Assembly: GCA_028622995.1 (NCBI GenBank)
Contig: JAJQJQ010000024.1
Span: 1,240,001 to 1,304,000, forward strand
From: Panagrolaimus kolymaensis
Taxonomy: Eukaryota; Nematoda; Chromadorea; Rhabditida; Panagrolaimidae
DNA length: 64,000 bases
Reading direction: 5' to 3'
Shown in pieces: positions 13,220 to 24,008 of the stretch. The position numbers and the translations under genes were made by a program. Under the pieces are notes generated by a model. That model was not told the DNA's origin and ran no database searches. It saw nothing but the letters and a program-made list of their open reading frames with translations. Numbering within the stretch: position 1 is the first letter of the stretch; every line of letters starts with the position of its first letter.

Positions 13220-16200
13220 ATGGATCCATGGGATTTTGCTGATCCTGTTGATATTTTATCAAAATTACCGGATAATTTTAATGAATTAATTGCAAGCAAA
13301 AAATGGCAGGAACGAAAAGAAGCTTTGGAAGCTTTATTAGCATTGGCAACCGATAATGTTAGATTGGATCCAAAAGCAAATTATAATGAAATTGCTGAAA
13401 CTCTTTCAAAGGTTTGTCCATCTCAACAAACTTTTATAAATAAAATTATGATATTTAGACTCTCGCAAAAGACGCAAATATTAACGTCACTGCCGTAGCT
13501 GCCAAATGCATTACTCAATTTGCTAAAGGATTGAGAACTAAATTTGGTCCTTATGCAGCATCACTCGCTCCGATCATCTTCGAGAAATTCAAGGAAAAGA
13601 AAGCGCTTTTACGTGATCCTTTAATCGAAGCTATTGATGCTATATATCCAACAACAACACTCGATGCAATTTGTGATGATATTGCTGCAGCTTTAGTAAA
13701 ACCTAATCCTCAAATTAAAACTCAAACAAATTTATTTTTGTATCGAGTTTTCAAAAATTTTAATGTTCAAACTGCACCCAAAAAAGTTGTTAAAGCTTTG
13801 ACTCCAATAGTTGCAAAATGCACGGGTGAACCTGATCCCGAAGCTCGTGAAGCTTCGTTCCAAGCATTAGGAGCAATTATGAAAGCTATTGGCAAAACTA
13901 ATGCCATGACTATGCTAGGTGATGTCGCAAATGATAAAACAAAAATGGCCCAAATCGAGAAGTTTCATAATCAAGCGGTTGAAGAAGCTCAAAAGGAAGC
14001 CGCAGAAAAAGCAGCGGTATGTTTTAAAAAACCAAATACAATTTACATATATATATATATTATTATTTTTAGGCTGAACAATCATTAGCTCCACCCAAAG
14101 CAGCCTCTTCTGATGGAGGTGAAACTGAATCCCAACCAACAACATCTTCATCAACTGCTGCTGTTCAACCAAAGGCTGTAGTTGAACCAGATCCATGGGA
14201 ATTTGCTGATCCAGTTGATATCCTTCCTAAATTACCCGATAATTTTAATGAATTAATTGCAAGCAAAAAATGGCAGGAAAGAAAAGAAGCTTTGGAAGCT
14301 TTATTAACATTAGCCACAGACAATGTTCGACTCGATACTAAAGCAAATTATAATGAAATTGCTGAAACACTTTCTAAGGTTAGTTTTACTTTGTTTTTAC
14401 CGAATCAACTAACTCATCCATTTCAGATTCTTGCAAAAGATGCAAACATTAATGTAACCGCTGTAGCTGCAAAATGCATTACCCAGCTTGCTAAAGGACT
14501 AAGAAACAAATTTGGACCTTATGCCGCTTCCTTAGCTCCAATTATCTTCGAAAAGTTCAAAGAAAAGAAAGTTCTTTTAAGAGATCCTTTAATCGAAGCC
14601 ATCGACGCTGTTTATGCAACCACCAATTTGGATACCATTTGCGATGATATTGCTGCAGCTCTTGGAAAACCTAATCCTAATATTAAAATTCAAACTAATT
14701 TATTCCTTTATCGTGTATTTAAGGTATTTAATCTTCAAACAGCACCCAAAAAAGTTGTTAAAGCATTGACTCCTTTAATTGCTAAATGTACTGGAGAATC
14801 AGATCCAGAAGCTCGAGAAGCTGCATTTTCTGCTTTGGGTGCTATCATGAAAGCTATTGGAAAAACGAATGCCATGACTATGCTCGGGGATGTCGCAAAT
14901 GATAAAACCAAAATGGCCCAAATTGAGAAATTCTATAATCAAGCGGTAGAAGAAGCTGGAGTTGAAGTCGTTAGTGAAATGGTTCAATCCATGCATAAAT
15001 CAGCGGTTAGTTTGTTTGCTTATTTTTTTGTTAAGCTTTTGTCATTTGGTTTGTAAATCTATTGTGTTGTTATAATTTAAGGAACCTGCTAAAGCTGCAG
15101 CAAATGCTAATGGACCAAAAGTTGTTAAACCCAAAGGTAAACCCGCTAAGCCTGTTGAAGATGAAAATGTTGATGAAAATTCTGAAGATGAGGTCAGTTA
15201 ATTAATCTTTTTTGTGTTGGTGGCGGTTGTAAAATTGGAGTATTAATGAATCGAAAAATTATGTATATATTTTTTTGACAAACACTCATCCCATATTTTT
15301 TTAGCCATTACGACCTATGGGAAAGCAAGATGATGAAAAAGCGAAAGGTCGATCAGCAAGTAAAAATGCTCGTAAATCTGTCGCTCCTCCACCTCCACCA
15401 TCTAAATCCCCAGAACCCGTGGAATCTGTAGGAGTATTATCTTCTGCAAGCAATCGAAATGCTCGAATGAAAGAAGAAAGGGCTCTTAAAGTTTGTAGTT
15501 TAAATTTTTACCCATAAATTATGATTTAATTTTTAGGCTCTAAAATGGAACTTTAAAACCCCGACGGAAGAACATATAACCCAACTTCAAAATCAATTCA
15601 ATGAAGTTGGAAAACCTGATTTTGTTAAAATGCTTTTTAGTAAAGATTTTAAACTTCATATTAAAGCTTTGGATCAAATTTCAAATGTATGTTTATATTC
15701 CCTCAAAATTTATTTTTTTAACTTTAATTTTATTTTAATCTTTTAGCAACTTCAACTTGACCCTAATGGAATAATTAATAATTGTGATTTAATTTTAAAA
15801 TGGGCCACATTTCGATTCTTCGACACGAATCCTCAATCATTAAATAAAACATTGGAAGTTATTTCAGCTTTGTTAGAAATAATGGAAAATGAAAATTCTA
15901 AACTTAATGATTCTGATGTTACAGCGTTTATTCCATTTTTACTTCTTAAAAGTGGAGATACAAAAGATTTAGTTCGAAATTTGGTTAGAAAAATTGTTTC
16001 ACAAACTAGCATCCTTCATGTTCCAGCTAAAATATTTCCATTAATTCTTGATGCATTAAATTCAAAAAATTCTCGTCAAAAAGCTGAATGCCTTCAACTT
16101 GCAGACACATTTTTAGAATATTTTGGTATAAATATTTCACAAAATCCAAGGGAATCCATGAAAACTATTGCAAATTGCATTGCTGAAAGAGATGCGAATG

Positions 16201-18309
16201 CTCGAAATGCAGCATTAAATTGTATTGGAACAGTTTGGAGAAAAAGTGGTGATTTAGTATATAATATGATAGGAAATTTACCGGCTAAAGAAAAAGCAAT
16301 GTTGGATGAACGAATTAAACGAATGGGAAGGGAACCTGCTCCAGTTATGGATGAAACAACTATTACCCTTCGATTAGCTCCTCGAGATGCAAATATTTCG
16401 ATGATTCGACCAGCAATGTCTGAAGATATTACTGAAACTCCTCGAGTTACTTCTAATCGATCACGATCCACGAGTCGTCAAGCTCATCATCATCGACCAG
16501 GTGCTGCTGCCCATCATGATTCTTCATATATTATTCTCGGAAGTGCGGGTGGAGATCGAGAAGACACATTTAATACTACAGAAATTCGATTACCTAAAGG
16601 TCCACCTAAATCTCGTTTTTCTTTATCCACTCAACATTATGCTCCATTGCCAACCCTTAAAATGTCTCCATTTCCAACAATTGATTTTGGTCTTCGACCT
16701 GTTGATGTTCCACCTCAATTACATCAATCTAATTTAAATCGACCTTTAATGACTTCAACTCCAAGAAGAAGTGAATCCATTAATTCTATAACCTCCGTCG
16801 ACATCCAGGCTGATCAAATTGAGCGAACTGTAAATTCATTATCATCGGTCATGATTTCCACCGTTATTGAAGCTACGAATCAATTGGTTTATTTATTCCG
16901 AGATCAAAATAATTATAATATGTTTTTAATTGAAAAAGCTGATTTGATTGCGAAAACTGTGGCCACTCAGCTTTCGGTTATTCGAACTCAACATTTAATT
17001 GATCGAGAAAGTGATGAAGAAACTAATGCTTTAATGAGATCTTTATGTAATTTTTTGACTTTCGTAAGTTTCATAAATAGTTTTTTAAGTGAAAATTAAA
17101 ATTATTTATGCTTTTTTAGTTTATGCATCAAAAAGCTGCCGTTTCACGAATTTCTCATACCACTTTGAAATTATTCTTTAGTGAACTCCTTAGATTTTTA
17201 TGTGATGAACGAACTTCTCATTTACCTGATCATCCACATGTAAGCTTTCTATTTATGCGTTGCCCAAAAATGTAAATTACTTTTTTCCCTTTGTTTTTAG
17301 ATTGTTCGATCTGTAAATGTTATCACAGTAAAATTATGCGAAAATTCTGATGTAAATGAATGCTTTGCAGCAAGTTTGCATCTTTTGGATTCATATATTT
17401 CAACTGAAGCTCCACAGAAATTAGTTGAGTTATTATTGAAATGCATATTTAAGCATAGCGAATCTTTCCTTCAACCTAATCATGCTCCATTACAAATTGA
17501 TCGAATTCTCACAGAATTGGATAATATTTTAAATAAATATTATTCCAAACAAGCTCAAGGAATAATGAAACGAGTTATCGATGCTTTGAAGCTTGTAACT
17601 CAACGATTTGCTGCTATCACATTTTCTGAACTTGATCCATATTTAACGTTGATCAAGCAAGATGGATATTTACATACATATTTACAAACATGCATTCAAA
17701 AATTACAAGAAAGTGCACAAGCTGAAAATGTTCCACCAAAGAAAAATGAAAGAACTTTAGAAGAAATGATTTCAGATATTCAAGATACCATTGCCACAGG
17801 AGTAAGTTCTTTAAGTATTCTGAGTCCCACTAATAAGTCTATTTTTTTTTTTTTTTCAGGGTTTAACTGAACTATATTTTTATCTTGAAACTCATCCAGA
17901 AGAAAAGCCAGAATTTGATAAACTCATTCATTCTTGCCCTATTCCAGCGATGGTTCAATATTGTTTTGATGAATTTAATGCATGCAAAAATGCTAAAACT
18001 CCAAAATCCTTTCATCAAATTTATTCTGAACTTGCTGGAGCTGCTGGACATTCCAGTGTTCCAGTTTCTGCAAGATCTTCGAATGGATATAAATATAATG
18101 GAATAATTCCACAAAAAACTGAAATCAGTCTTCCATTTGATGTTCCAGTAAATAATTTTATTCCATCTGGAGCGGCAGGAAATCATAATTCAGGTGGAGG
18201 AGGAGGTCATGAACGCACAACATCATCATCCAATTTTACTCCCATTCCACCTCAAGATGTTATAAATTATAAAAAGCGTCTTTCTTCACTTCGCTTGAAT
18301 CAACCCTAA
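13220..18309 (+). CDS. zyg-9: ZYG-9 / XMAP215 / ch-TOG microtubule polymerase
   Basis: Eleven exons (13220-13411, 13459-14016, 14073-14378, 14427-15005, 15082-15192, 15305-15490, 15537-15686, 15747-17063, 17120-17239, 17301-17801, 17860-18309) give 1489 residues; every intron falls in phase 0. XMAP215 proteins use TOG domains to bind tubulin at microtubule plus ends; in C. elegans ZYG-9 serves meiotic and mitotic spindles. TOG1 spans about residues 1-245 (PWDFADPVDILSKLPDNF, KKWQERKEALEALL) and TOG2 about 289-530 (PWEFADPVDILPKLPDNF). A third TOG-like block starts near 645 (ALKWNFKTPTEEHITQL). Lysine/Ser/Pro-rich linkers separate them, followed by a Ser/Arg-rich linker and an alpha-helical C-terminal region. 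Three TOG units is the nematode arrangement. TOG1 and TOG2 are strikingly similar and share an intron position. Start is the first ATG, immediately before the conserved PWDF. Confidence 0.95.
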
Positions 18310-18670
18310 AACATTTTATTTATTTATATTTTTATGGTAAATAAAAAAAAGCCGGTATTTTATATGTTGAATGAACTCTTTTATTTTATTTTACTTCTTT
18401 TTTATTGCATTGAATATTATTATTTGCCGCTTTTTTTCTTGTTTTTTTTGCATTGTATTTTTTGTGCCTCGAATTTTTTTTATCAGGTTTTTTATTTTAA
18501 TAAATAAATATGCTTTTGAAAGTGGCTAAGAAGTACCCTCGTTTTAAACTTTTTTGGGTTTATTTATGAAGTCGATTTAATACATATTTCATTAAATTAA
18601 TTTTTTGCAGAAAATAGAACATTTTTTTGCTGTTCTTTTGTATATGAGCAATAGAAGAATGAAGACATTC
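18310..18670. other. zyg-9 3' flank and left arm of a duplicated 5S/SL unit
   Basis: AATAAA-type signals follow the zyg-9 stop. From about 18490 the sequence matches 34446 onward (shared blocks TATGCTTTTGAAAGTGG and AACTTTTTTGGGTTTATTTATG) up to the 5S gene, so it is the upstream arm of a duplicated unit. Confidence 0.7.
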
Positions 18671-18789
18671 GCTTGGGGTCATACCGCAGTGAAAGCACGC
18701 CATCCCGTCCGATCTGGCAAGTTAAGCACTGCTGGGCTCGATTAGTACTTGGATGGGAGACCTCCTGGGAATCTCGAGTGCTCCAAGCT
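18671..18789 (+). rRNA. 5S ribosomal RNA
   Basis: 119 nt starting GCTTGGGGTCATACCGC and ending CTCCAAGCT, so the ends pair as 5S helix I (GCTTGG with CCAAGC). The highly conserved core CACGCCATCCCGTCCGATCT and the downstream TTAGTACTTGGATGGGAGACC, which includes the internal Pol III promoter region, are present. A T run follows directly. It differs from the copy at 34630 at one base visible near position 12 (T here, A there). Antisense open frames over it are artefacts. Confidence 0.95.
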
Positions 18790-18875
18790 TTTTTCATTTT
18801 TTTCTTCTTCCATAAATCAATCAATTAATTACTTCTCTAATTGAAATCAACAGTTTTTTCTTTTATAATATTTTT

Positions 18876-18986
18876 GTTTCACTTTTTTAAAGTAAAACTT
18901 TCCAAAATTTATTTACTTTTTTGTTCCTGCCGCTTAAAAAAGAGCTGGAATTTTGTGATTACCTTAAAATTGTAGGGTAATTAACC
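18876..18986 (-). ncRNA. Spliced-leader RNA, divergent leader
   Basis: On the minus strand an SL RNA-like gene faces the 5S gene tail to tail. The leader exon (18963-18986) starts GGTTAATTACCC, continues TACAATTTTAAG, and is followed by a GTAAT splice donor. Downstream are AAATTCCAGCTC, shared with the other copy, then the Sm-like site TAAATTTTGG (18902-18911), then a hairpin formed by TTTTACTTT and AAAGTGAAA. This order of leader, donor, Sm site and 3' hairpin is that of nematode SL RNAs. The leader differs clearly from SL1. The 5' end is uncertain: another GG lies 12 bases further upstream at 18998. I cannot tell whether this copy is expressed. Confidence 0.75.
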
Positions 18987-20186
18987 AATGATAAAACCTT
19001 CGCTTTTCATATTTATTTTTCCATAACAAATAAAGAAAAGCCGAGTTTCATATTTATTGTTCACTATTTTTGGTAACTAGAGAGTCATAGAAAAAAAACT
19101 GAAAAAGTATAATAAATAATTAAATAAATGGAGGAAGAGAGAAGGCTTCGTCGCCAAAAAAAAGCTTTAAAAAATTTAAATATGAAAAGTTTTTGTTAAT
19201 AGCAAATTAGTCACAAAGCCATCGGAGCTCTAATTATGAAAATACAATGGAAATCAGTTGAAGCTGTGGAAAATTGATGGAAGCTTGTTGAAATTAAAAA
19301 TAAAGAAAGTTTCATATTTTTTACAATAAAATCATCACATTTTTATATATCAAAGTTTTTAGAAAAGCAATATTAAATGTTTTTGAATTTTAATAACCAT
19401 AAATAAAACCATCATCGATTGATTCAATACAAAGAGCAGAAAAAAATTGAGTTTAAAACTATTTACTTTTTTGCATTATTTATTTAAAACTCATTGTTTC
19501 TGATAGAGCAAAAAAAATCAAAATGAATAAATAAAACAAACTTCAAAAATGGAAGCTTTTCCATGAAAAATACTTACATATTATTGGTTTATTCGCAAAA
19601 AAATAGGTGTTTGTCTTATTCATTTGAAAAGCAAAAAACCATTCAAACAATTTTATACCCAAAAAAGAAGCAAAAATGGTTGACAAAAATTCGATAGGTT
19701 GCTCACCCATGTTTCGCGAGAAATCTGCGTACAAAACGAAGAAAAAAATATTATCGTACTTTTAAACTTCCTCATTCACTTTTTTAAATAAATAAATTCC
19801 AAATCAACCATAGTCAAAAAACTGCGATAAGATATTACAAAATGCTAAAGAACGAAATTTTAAACAAGAAGGAGTAAAAAAAGTCCAATGTCTTACATAA
19901 TTTGAATGTGATGTGATTTAATTTTACCACTCAGTTTGATGAAAGATTATTTATGATGCTCAAACGTATGTGGCCCCAAACAAACTATTCGAAGAAATAA
20001 TAATCTCAAGCATAAACGAAAATCTCCTCCAAAATAACCAAATTCTTATAAAAGTCGCTTCTAACATTTTTAACAAAGCTTAAGCTTTATGTTAGAAATA
20101 AATACATTGAAAACTGAATACACACATGAGAAATTGATAAAATAAATATTTATTTAATTAGAGTTAAAATAGTTAGAAAACAAAAA
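18987..20186. other. Intergenic, SL RNA upstream flank and 3' flank of Ca2+-ATPase
   Basis: No coding segment recognised. The part near 18990-19060 should hold the promoter of the minus-strand SL RNA. AATAAA-like signals on the minus strand near 20140-20160 may serve the Ca2+-ATPase gene. Confidence 0.5.
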
Positions 20187-23100
20187 CTAAGGAAGTTTTT
20201 TTAAATTTCGAACATCGCTTTTTTTGACTATTCCTCTTCGAACATGTGAGAGTTGTTTAGTAGACCAATTCATAGAAAAAGAAGCGACAACCTAAATAAG
20301 AAAAAGGTAAAATATAAAAGATAAAATAAAGTCAAAACTTACTTGTCCCCAAATAAGAGTACCAAGGCCGAGACCAATACAAGCATACCATTGATGTAAA
20401 TCCAAACGAGAAGTTGAAAACCAATGTCCACCATAATGAACAATCAAAACCTGAACAATCATAGTAGCAACCCAAATGGAACAAAAAATAATGTTTGAAA
20501 AAAGACCCTAAAATTAAAGTAATAAAAATGTTAGATATCTTAAAATCTTACTTTAAAAATGTTTCGTTCGCCATGGATTTTTCTTGCATTTAATTCGTTG
20601 AAAACTGTCATCATAACAAAAGCATTAAAGACAATAGTAAAATGTTGAGAAGGAGCTGAACCTAATTCACGCATACGACCGTTTTCAATGCCAAATATCT
20701 TTTCACCATAAAAGATAAGAACAAAGAGTACCAAGATTTGATAGATAGCATGACCAATAATATTCTTAATCATAGTTCGAGAGATCAATGGACTTGTACG
20801 ACCATATGGTTTTCTTTTGAGCAAATTTTCTGTAGGAAGTTCAGTTGCAAGAGCAAGAGAAGCCAAAGTATCCATAATCAAGTTGACCCATAACATTTGT
20901 ACAGCTTTCAATGGAGTATCTTGAATAGCACATGCACCAACAAATGCGACGACGACAGCAACGACATTCACGGTGAGTTGAAATTGAAGGAACTTTGCAA
21001 TGGAATCATAAACATTTCTTCCCCACATAACAGCTTTGACAATGGAAGTGAAATTATCATCAGTTAAGATGATATCAGAAGCTTCTTTAGCAACATCTGT
21101 ACCAGCAATACCCATAGCAAAACCAACATCAGCTTTTTTGAGAGCAGGACCATCATTTGTACCATCACCAGTAACAGCAACAACTTCACGTTCATCAGAA
21201 ATTTGACTATCAATGATACCTTTGACCAAATTGTATTTGTCTGTTGGTTGAGCACGAGCAAGAACACGAAGTTTTGGCCAAATATCATCAAGTTTGGTTT
21301 GATTGATTTCACCATTTTCATTTCGAATACGTTCATTGAATTCTTTGCCATCAAGAACAAGATCTTTATCAGAGTTAAGAATACCACAGGATGTAGCGAT
21401 AGCGCGAGCAGTGTTGATGTTATCTCCGGTAACCATGCGAACAGTAATACCAGCTTCTTGACATTTTCTAATAGCATCAGGAACTTCAGGTCGAACAGGA
21501 TCTTGAATTCCAACGATAAAAAGACAGGTGAGCTCATTCAAAACAGTTGCTTCAACTTCCCAATCAACTTCATCATTAAAAGCAGTCTAAAACATGAAAT
21601 TAAGTTTTTTTTAATTAAACAAATGAAACCCCTTACATCATTTTCAAAATCAATCCTTTCAGGTACATAATCCTTGTATGCGATGCAAATAGTACGTAAA
21701 CCACGAGAAGCCATCGGCCCAATAACATATTGAATTAAATGATTTTTATAGGCTTCTTCAAAATGTAAAATGTTGTTTTCAGGTCCAACAATCCATTTAC
21801 AACGAGCGAGCATAATTTCAGAAGCACCTTTGGTATAAACACGATAACCTCCACGTTCTTTGTTTTGAATCACCGTTGCCATGGATTTCCGAACAGAGTT
21901 AAATGTGAAAACTTTATGGAAGGAACTTTCAGGATGTTCATCACGTACAGATTGATAGCTTTGACCCATAGAAAGCACAAAACCAAGAAGAGCACATTCA
22001 GTTTTATTTCCAAGTTGAATCATTTGTTCTCCTTCTTTTGTTGGTGGCAAGGTTTGTGAAGCATAGCTACCATTAATGCTAATAGCTTCAATAAGGATTT
22101 TGGCAAAACGAGGATTCATGTTAATGTAATGTGCCGCTTCATCAGCAGCATAATGGTGACCAGCAACATACGATTCAACCACGGTCATCCGATTTGTAGT
22201 AAGAGTTCCAGTTTTGTCAGAGCAAATGGTTGTGGCATTTCCCATCGTTTCACAAGCATCAAGGTGTCGAACTAGGTTGTTATCTTTCATCATCTAAAAA
22301 TTAGTTGTAAATGTAATGTTGTACGATAAATGAAAAAATTTTACCTTTATGACAGAACAGGCAAGTGAAAGAGTTACAGCCAATGGTAATCCTTCTGGAA
22401 CAGCAACGACCAAAACGCTTACGCCAATGATAATGAAGTTAACATAGAAATGGAAATCAGATAAAGCGAATGGTTGGTTTTCATAATAATAATGAGTGAT
22501 TGAAAATCGAGCACAAAGAACAAGCACCGTGATAGTTGCAAAAAATAAGCCAGCATAACTAATTTGAATTGTAAGTTGAGACAATTTTGATTGCAGAACC
22601 GATCGTTCTTTCTTCACTTTTGTAACTTCGAGTTTTGAAGGAGTTTTACATGGTTCTTCATCACTCTCTTCATTATCATTCAACAGAGACATGATGATAC
22701 CAGTTTGAGAATGAATTCCAACAGCTGTAATGAGCATACGACCACTTCCTTCCATAACATGAGTACCAGAAAGAAGCATGGGATCGAATTCAACGGATTT
22801 CTTGATGAGATCGGATTCACCAGTAAGAGAAGATTCATCGATTGTAAGATCATTTGATTGGATTAGGATACCATCTGCAGGAAGCAAGTCACCATGCCTG
22901 ATTTGAGCGATATCTCCAACAACCAATTCATTGACAAGGATTTGAATTTGTAAACCATCTCGAATAACGAAAAATTTTTGATCGGTTTGTATCTTTGTTT
23001 GAAGACCTAAAAACTTTTTATAAGAAACAATTTCACATTTAAAATACTAACCTCGGAATTGACGTTCTTTTGTGTAATCATTCAAAGCGGTAACAAGAAC

Positions 23101-23556
23101 AACAACGACGACAGAAGCTAAAATTGCCATTCCTTCAATCCATCCGGCTTCATCCGCTGATTCATCATTAACTAAAAAGTGATATGGTTTAAAAGAAAAT
23201 AATTTTAAAGTAAACTTACTTCCGTGTTTAGTTGGTGTGTAAAATGAAAGACCAAGAGAAACGATAGCACTAACAAGTAAAACAATAAGAGTTGGATCTT
23301 TCAATGCATCGCATACTAAAGCAAAGAATGATTTCATCAATGGAGGTGGAATCACATTAGCACCATACTCATATCTTCTTTTCTTCAATTCGCTTTCGTT
23401 GTTGAAGATACCATTTGATGAATTCGTTTTGAGTTTAGAACAGAGACCTTCTATTCCACCATAGCGCTTATCAACAGCTTCTTTGCCTTCTTTCTTTCGT
23501 TGAGTCATAAGTTCTTTCAAGCTATCGATTGACAGATAAAATTCAGGAGCATTCAT
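20187..23556 (-). CDS. mca: Plasma-membrane Ca2+-transporting ATPase (PMCA)
   Basis: Seven exons in transcript order (23220-23556, 23052-23171, 22345-23006, 21637-22293, 20552-21586, 20343-20507, 20187-20291) join to 1026 residues. PMCAs are P2B ATPases exporting Ca2+ across the plasma membrane. Visible marks: N-terminal [12 protein letters not shown], the actuator [13 protein letters not shown], the TM4 motif [16 protein letters not shown], the phosphorylated Asp in [10 protein letters not shown] (about residue 399), [12 protein letters not shown], and the hinge [22 protein letters not shown]6 has [19 protein letters not shown] and the last helix ends GLGTLIWGQ. Only 34 residues follow that point, so the long cytoplasmic tail that carries the calmodulin-binding autoinhibitory helix in usual PMCAs (about 1100-1250 residues) is missing from this model. 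A non-coding 5' exon near 23630-23670 is possible, since a GTGAG donor and a TTTTTAG acceptor precede the ATG. Confidence 0.94.
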
Positions 23557-24008
23557 ATTGGAAAATAAAAGCTAAAAATTGTAAAGATGAAAGATTAACT
23601 AAAAAAAAATGAAGAGGTACTCACTCTTACGTTCAAACGAAAAGGTATTCCAAGGATTGAAGATTCTCTAAAAGTGAGAAGCTTTTATTGGAAAAGCATC
23701 AACGCGAGAGAGAGAGAGCGAGAAAAAAATGAGTGAAACGATAAATAAAAAGCGGCAAAAATTTTTATGCAAAAAAGATGTGTTTCGAAAGAACAAAAAA
23801 AAATTTTCCTAAAAATATTGAAAAGCGCAGAGAAATTTTCGACTGAACAATAAAAATATGCTCGTTGAAAAATGTTTATATTTTCCATTTTATATATGCA
23901 CCTATTTTAACTAAACAAAATTTATTACCGTTAAATTACATACATATTTGCTTGAAATTCAACTCTTCTGTGTTTTAATAATTACTTTAACTTTTTGAGC
24001 TTTATTAA
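23557..24008. other. 5' flank of Ca2+-ATPase
   Basis: No coding gene. On the minus strand it probably holds the PMCA promoter and 5' untranslated exon(s). A GA repeat lies at about 23707-23722. Confidence 0.5.

Noticed and set aside
18597..18824. Open frame antisense to the 5S gene (and its twin at 34544-34783)
   Set aside because: It is fully explained by the 5S rRNA sequence on the other strand.
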